From a bacterium (GTDB taxonomy: Bacteria; Bacillota_I; Bacilli_A; RF39; UBA660), in contig JAQXRJ010000077.1 of assembly GCA_029218465.1 (NCBI GenBank), positions 1 through 37,403 on the forward strand: DNA of 37,403 bases, written 5' to 3'. Shown here piece by piece: positions 34,141 to 37,403 of the stretch; the first letter of the stretch is position 1, and every line of letters starts with the position of its first letter. Under the pieces are notes generated by a model that saw only the letters and a program-made list of their open reading frames with translations, was not told the origin of the DNA and searched no databases. A program made the translations under genes and the position numbers.

Positions 34141-34169
34141 TTGATTTAGCAATTGTTTTAATGTATACT
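34141..34169 (+). promoter_or_regulatory. Promoter of the tRNA cluster
   Basis: TTGATT (34141-34146), 17 bases, TATACT (34164-34169), 28 bases before tRNA-Leu. A small hairpin TCATTT-GAAG-AAATGA lies in the leader. Confidence 0.65.
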
Positions 34170-34197
34170 TAAGGAGTCATTTGAAGAAATGATTATT

Positions 34198-34286
34198 GCC
34201 TGAGTGGCGGAATAGGTAGACGCACAGGACTTAAAATCCTGCGAGCTTCAACACTCGTGTCGGTTCAAGTCCGACCTTAGGCACCA
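34198..34286 (+). tRNA. tRNA-Leu(UAA)
   Basis: Acceptor GCCTGAG/CTTAGGC, anticodon loop CTTAAAA, long variable arm, encoded CCA. First gene of the cluster. Confidence 0.96.
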
Positions 34287-34290
34287 ATGT

Positions 34291-34383
34291 GGAGGAATAC
34301 CCAAGTCTGGTTGAAGGGATCGGTCTTGAAAACCGACAGGTCATGAAAGTGGCGCAGGGGTTCGAATCCCTTTTCCTCCGCCA
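34291..34383 (+). tRNA. tRNA-Ser(UGA)
   Basis: Acceptor GGAGGAA, anticodon loop CTTGAAA between CGGT and ACCG arms, long variable arm, GCCA end. Confidence 0.96.
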
Positions 34384-34394
34384 GTTATTTATAT

Positions 34395-34471
<77 letters not shown>

Positions 34472-34472
34472 T

Positions 34473-34548
34473 GGTCTCGTAGTGCAGTGGTTAACACGTC
34501 TGCCTGTCACGCAGAAGATCGCGGGTTCAATCCCCGTCGAGACCGCCA
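34473..34548 (+). tRNA. tRNA-Asp(GUC)
   Basis: Acceptor GGTCTCG/CGAGACC, anticodon loop CTGTCAC, encoded CCA. One base after tRNA-fMet. Confidence 0.96.
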
Positions 34549-34551
34549 TTT

Positions 34552-34627
<76 letters not shown>

Positions 34628-34662
34628 TATTATGAATTAATGATGTTGCACAAATAATAATC

Positions 34663-34739
34663 GCACCCATAGCTCAATTGGATAGAGCGTTTGACTACGG
34701 ATCAAAAGGTTATGGGTTCAAATCCTATTGGGTGCACCA
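34663..34739 (+). tRNA. tRNA-Arg(ACG)
   Basis: Acceptor GCACCCA/TGGGTGC, anticodon loop CTACGGA, encoded CCA. A34 would be edited to inosine. argS lies downstream. Confidence 0.96.
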
Positions 34740-34743
34740 TAAA

Positions 34744-34820
34744 CGGGAAGTGGCTCAACTTGGTAGAGCACTTGGTTTGGGACCAAGGGGTTGCAGGTTC
34801 AAATCCTGTCTTCCCGACCA
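34744..34820 (+). tRNA. tRNA-Pro(UGG)
   Basis: Acceptor CGGGAAG/CTTCCCG, anticodon loop TTTGGGA, encoded CCA. Last gene of the cluster. Confidence 0.96.
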
Positions 34821-34831
34821 TTGTGATATGA

Positions 34832-34862
34832 AAATTTAGTTATTCTTTAACTAAATTTTTTT
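34832..34862 (+). terminator. Terminator of the tRNA cluster
   Basis: Perfect 11-bp stem AAATTTAGTTA (34832-34842) / TAACTAAATTT (34848-34858), loop TTCTT, T run to 34862. Confidence 0.85.
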
Positions 34863-34898
34863 CTTTTAAATAAAAATACTTAAAAAATAGTATATTTA

Positions 34899-34907
34899 TG
34901 CTATAAT
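34899..34907 (+). promoter_or_regulatory. Extended -10 promoter of argS
   Basis: TGcTATAAT (34899-34907), a perfect extended -10; the -35 region (ACTTAA) is weak. Confidence 0.6.
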
Positions 34908-34929
34908 TTGTATATATGTGAGGTGGAAT

Positions 34930-36615
34930 ATGATTAATCGAATAATTGAAGATCTTTTTATGAAATATAACATTGGTAAATTAAATATTGTAAAATCTAA
35001 TAGGCCAGATTTGTGTGATTATCAATCTAATGATGTTTTTAGAATGAGCAAAATGGAAAATAAAAGCCCAATTGAATTGGGTGAGGAACTTGCAAAAAAA
35101 ATAAATGCTATTGATGTTTTTGATAAATATTTTAAAAAAGTTGAATTTATTAAACCTGGATTTATTAACATAACAATAAGCGATAATTTCATAAATGAAG
35201 AAATAATTAAAATGACTAATAATGAAAAATTTAATATAAAATTGCCACAAAAAAAAGAAAAATTTGTAATGGATTATTGTGGTGCGAATGTAGCAAAACC
35301 GTTGCATGTTGGACATATGAGAACAACTATAGTAGGTGAAAGTATTGCAAGAATAATAAGATACTTAAATCATGAAACAATTTGTGATGTTCATTTAGGC
35401 GATTATGGATTGCAAATTGGCCAAGTTATATATGGAATTCTTAGAGATAAAATAAATATTAATGATATAGACATTAAATATCTAGACAAAATTTATCCTG
35501 AGATGAGTGGTTTATGTAAAATGGATGAAAAGATAAAAGAAGAATGTTCTGAAATTACTAAAAAACTACAAGATGGTGATGAAAATTATATAAAAATATG
35601 GAAAAAAATATTACAAGTAAGTGTTGAAGATATAAAAAAAATTTGTAATTATTTAGATGTTAAATTTGATTATTGGTATGGTGAAAGTGATGCTTATCCT
35701 TACTTAGAAGAAACAGAACAAATATTAGAATCAAAAAAGTTACTTGAAAAAAGTCAAGGTGCTTTAATTATTGATGTATCACAAGAAAATGATAACACAG
35801 CAATTCCACCACTTTTATTTAAAAAAAGCAATGGTGCATATTTATATGCATCAACGGATTTAGCTTGCTTACTTCAAAGAAAAAAAGATTTTAATCCAGA
35901 TCATGTTCTCTATGTAACTGATTTAAGACAATCACTACATTTTGAACAAGTTTTTAGAGTTGCAGAAAAGATGGGTATTTTTAAAAGAGAACAATTGGAA
36001 CATTTAGGATATGGAACAGTAAATGGTTTAGATGGTAAACCGTTTAAAACAAGAGAAGGAAGCGCCCCAAAACTACAATCGTTATTTGATGAAGTAAAAG
36101 AACTTTTTATTTCAAAAAAACTAGAGAATAAAAATTTATCTGATGAAGATTTAGATAAAATAGTAAATTCAATTTTAAAATATGGTGATTTACAAAATTC
36201 TAAAGAAAAAGATTATATATTTAATATAGATAAATTTTCTGAAACAGTTGGAAAAACTGGACCATACATTTTATATACATATTTAAGAATCAGTAAGATA
36301 TTAAAAGATAATGAATATCAATATGGAGAATTAAGTGGAAAAATATATAATGATAGTGATAGAAACTTAAGAATGAAGCTTTTTGACGTGGAGGACTATG
36401 TTTATTTGGCCTTTAATAATAGAAATCCATTTTATATTGCGGATTATGTATATGATTTAAGTTTACTATTAAATACATTTTATCAGAATAATAATATATC
36501 TAATTTACAAAATGAAATACAAAAACATGATTGGTTATATATATTAAATATTTCTTCTAAAATTTTAAATGAAATGTTGAATTTGTTGGTAATAAGTATT
36601 CCTTCAAAAATGTAA
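34930..36615 (+). CDS. argS: Arginyl-tRNA synthetase
   Basis: The ATG at 34930 follows GAGGTGG; an in-frame GTG at 34918 overlaps that site. The 561-residue protein has the N-terminal additional domain, the HIGH-type motif (HVGH in GANVAKPLHVGHMRT), the KMSK-region equivalent KPFKTREG typical of ArgS, a tRNA-contacting ISKILKDNEY stretch and a C-terminal anticodon-binding domain. It charges tRNA-Arg in the cytoplasm, using arginine and ATP. It has its own promoter and terminator next to the cluster that contains tRNA-Arg(ACG). Confidence 0.97.
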   Translation: MINRIIEDLFMKYNIGKLNIVKSNRPDLCDYQSNDVFRMSKMENKSPIELGEELAKKINAIDVFDKYFKKVEFIKPGFINITISDNFINEEIIKMTNNEKFNIKLPQKKEKFVMDYCGANVAKPLHVGHMRTTIVGESIARIIRYLNHETICDVHLGDYGLQIGQVIYGILRDKININDIDIKYLDKIYPEMSGLCKMDEKIKEECSEITKKLQDGDENYIKIWKKILQVSVEDIKKICNYLDVKFDYWYGESDAYPYLEETEQILESKKLLEKSQGALIIDVSQENDNTAIPPLLFKKSNGAYLYASTDLACLLQRKKDFNPDHVLYVTDLRQSLHFEQVFRVAEKMGIFKREQLEHLGYGTVNGLDGKPFKTREGSAPKLQSLFDEVKELFISKKLENKNLSDEDLDKIVNSILKYGDLQNSKEKDYIFNIDKFSETVGKTGPYILYTYLRISKILKDNEYQYGELSGKIYNDSDRNLRMKLFDVEDYVYLAFNNRNPFYIADYVYDLSLLLNTFYQNNNISNLQNEIQKHDWLYILNISSKILNEMLNLLVISIPSKM

Positions 36616-36657
36616 AAACTTTATTTGAGAGATTTAATCTCATATAGAGTTTTTTTA
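36616..36657 (+). terminator. Intrinsic terminator after argS
   Basis: AAACTTTAT (36616-36624) and TGAGA (36626-36630) pair with TCTCA (36638-36642) and ATAGAGTTT (36644-36652), then a T run. Confidence 0.8.
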
Positions 36658-36733
36658 TTATATCTATATTAATATCTTTAATGATTTTTAATTCAATAAT
36701 ATCAAATTTATAAATTTAGAAATTCAAGTGTTT

Positions 36734-36760
36734 TTGACCAAAACGTAAATATGTGATAAT
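36734..36760 (+). promoter_or_regulatory. Promoter of the methyltransferase gene
   Basis: TTGACC (36734-36739), a 15-base spacer and GATAAT (36755-36760) with TGt before it (extended -10). Confidence 0.5.
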
Positions 36761-36784
36761 CTATTTTCGAAAGTTGGTGTTAAT

Positions 36785-37403
36785 ATGCTGTTAGCAAGCG
36801 AATGGAAAGATTATGAATTAATTGATTTTTCATGTGGAGAAAAATTAGAAAGATGGGGCAATGTTTATTTACTAAGACCAGATCCTCAAATAATTTGGAA
36901 TGATGAAGATTTAAGAAAAAAATATAACAATATAAATTCAATATATATCAGAAGTAATAAAGGTGGTGGTCATTGGAATAATTTGAAAAATACACCTGAC
37001 AGTTGGAAAGTAAAATATAAAGATTTAACTTTTTTAATAAAACAAATGGGATTTAAACACACTGGATTATTTCCTGAACAATCAGTTAATTGGGATTTTA
37101 TGATTAAAAAAATAAAAAATTCTAAAAGAAATGTAAAAGTTTTAAATTTGTTTGGATATACAGGAGGAGCTAGTGTTGCATGTTTATCAGCTGGAGCTAG
37201 TGTAGTACATGTTGATTCTTCAAGAGGAATGGTAGAATGGTGTAAGGAAAATGTCTTAGCAAGTAATCTAAATGATAAACCAATTAGGTATATTGTTGAT
37301 GATGTTGTTAAATTTGTTAAAAGAGAAATAAGATGGGTAAATAAATACGATGCAATAGTAATGGTTCCTCCGAGCTATGGAAGAGGATCAAATGGTGAGG
37401 TTT
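36785..37403 (+). CDS. Class I SAM-dependent rRNA-methyltransferase-like protein (3' partial)
   Basis: ATG at 36785, 6 bases after GGTG; the frame stays open to the window end (206 codons seen). The N-terminal third (LERWGNVYLLRPDPQIIW, HWNNLKNTPDSW) and the SAM-binding motif LNLFGYTGGASVACLSAGA followed by VVHVDSSRGMVEWCKEN match the RlmI/YwbD-like group that methylates rRNA cytosines. The family's DPPSYGRG motif appears here as VPPSYGRG (Val codon at 37364), an unexpected change of the Asp. The exact target base cannot be told from the part visible. Confidence 0.8.
   Translation, partial: MLLASEWKDYELIDFSCGEKLERWGNVYLLRPDPQIIWNDEDLRKKYNNINSIYIRSNKGGGHWNNLKNTPDSWKVKYKDLTFLIKQMGFKHTGLFPEQSVNWDFMIKKIKNSKRNVKVLNLFGYTGGASVACLSAGASVVHVDSSRGMVEWCKENVLASNLNDKPIRYIVDDVVKFVKREIRWVNKYDAIVMVPPSYGRGSNGEV

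Overview
The window comes from a very AT-rich, spore-forming, low-GC Gram-positive bacterium. The best guess is an uncultured gut lineage of Bacilli with a reduced genome. Evidence for this is the set of endospore genes (spoIVFA/FB, spoIIAA, sigF, spoVAC/D/E), AGGAGG/AGGTGAT ribosome sites, sigma-A promoters of TTGAAA-17-TATAAT type, intrinsic terminators, CCA-encoded tRNAs, and a standard code (UGA is a stop, Trp is UGG). The lineage call is inference.

Layout. 1-5049: tail of a conjugation or type IV secretion module: a SpoIID-plus-M23 wall hydrolase (5' end outside the window), a lipoprotein with a second C-terminal membrane anchor, and a VirD4-type coupling ATPase. 5122-7605: a compact three-gene cassette, VanW / DltA-like adenylating enzyme / DltC-like carrier protein, bounded by two nearly identical terminators. 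7671-11373: a stripped version of the Bacillus spoIIB-maf-radC-mreBCD-minCD-spoIVFA-spoIVFB locus; maf, mreB and minCD are missing. 11464-12924: a membrane-anchored InlB-repeat protein.

13040-24048: a type VIIb (Esx/WXG100) secretion locus: EssC motor, EsaB/YukD, two WXG100-type proteins, a coiled-coil helper, a DUF4176 protein, a 1235-residue putative effector with a transglutaminase-like triad, and an overlapping leucine-rich-repeat gene that may be its immunity protein. EssA, EssB and EsaA are not in the window. Just downstream lies an apparent stand-alone structured RNA (about 24164-24451) with a consensus promoter and terminator.

24478-28977: a divergent pair of units. On the minus strand is a surface protein; on the plus strand are spoIIAA-like, a SigF-family sigma factor, a helical-bundle gene and spoVAC-spoVAD-spoVAE. 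The order follows the Bacillus spoIIA-spoVA locus but spoIIAB, spoVAA and spoVAB are absent. Three Spo0A-box-like sites sit in the divergent intergenic region.

29035-37403: housekeeping genes: a DUF2207 membrane protein, scpA-scpB, a frameshifted pseudogene, a gene-poor stretch with a 22-bp palindromic repeat pair and a possible tiny hydrophobic peptide beside tRNA-Leu(CAA), a diacylglycerol-kinase-family gene, a seven-tRNA cluster, argS, and the start of an rRNA-methyltransferase-like gene cut by the window end. No rRNA, CRISPR array or insertion sequence was seen.
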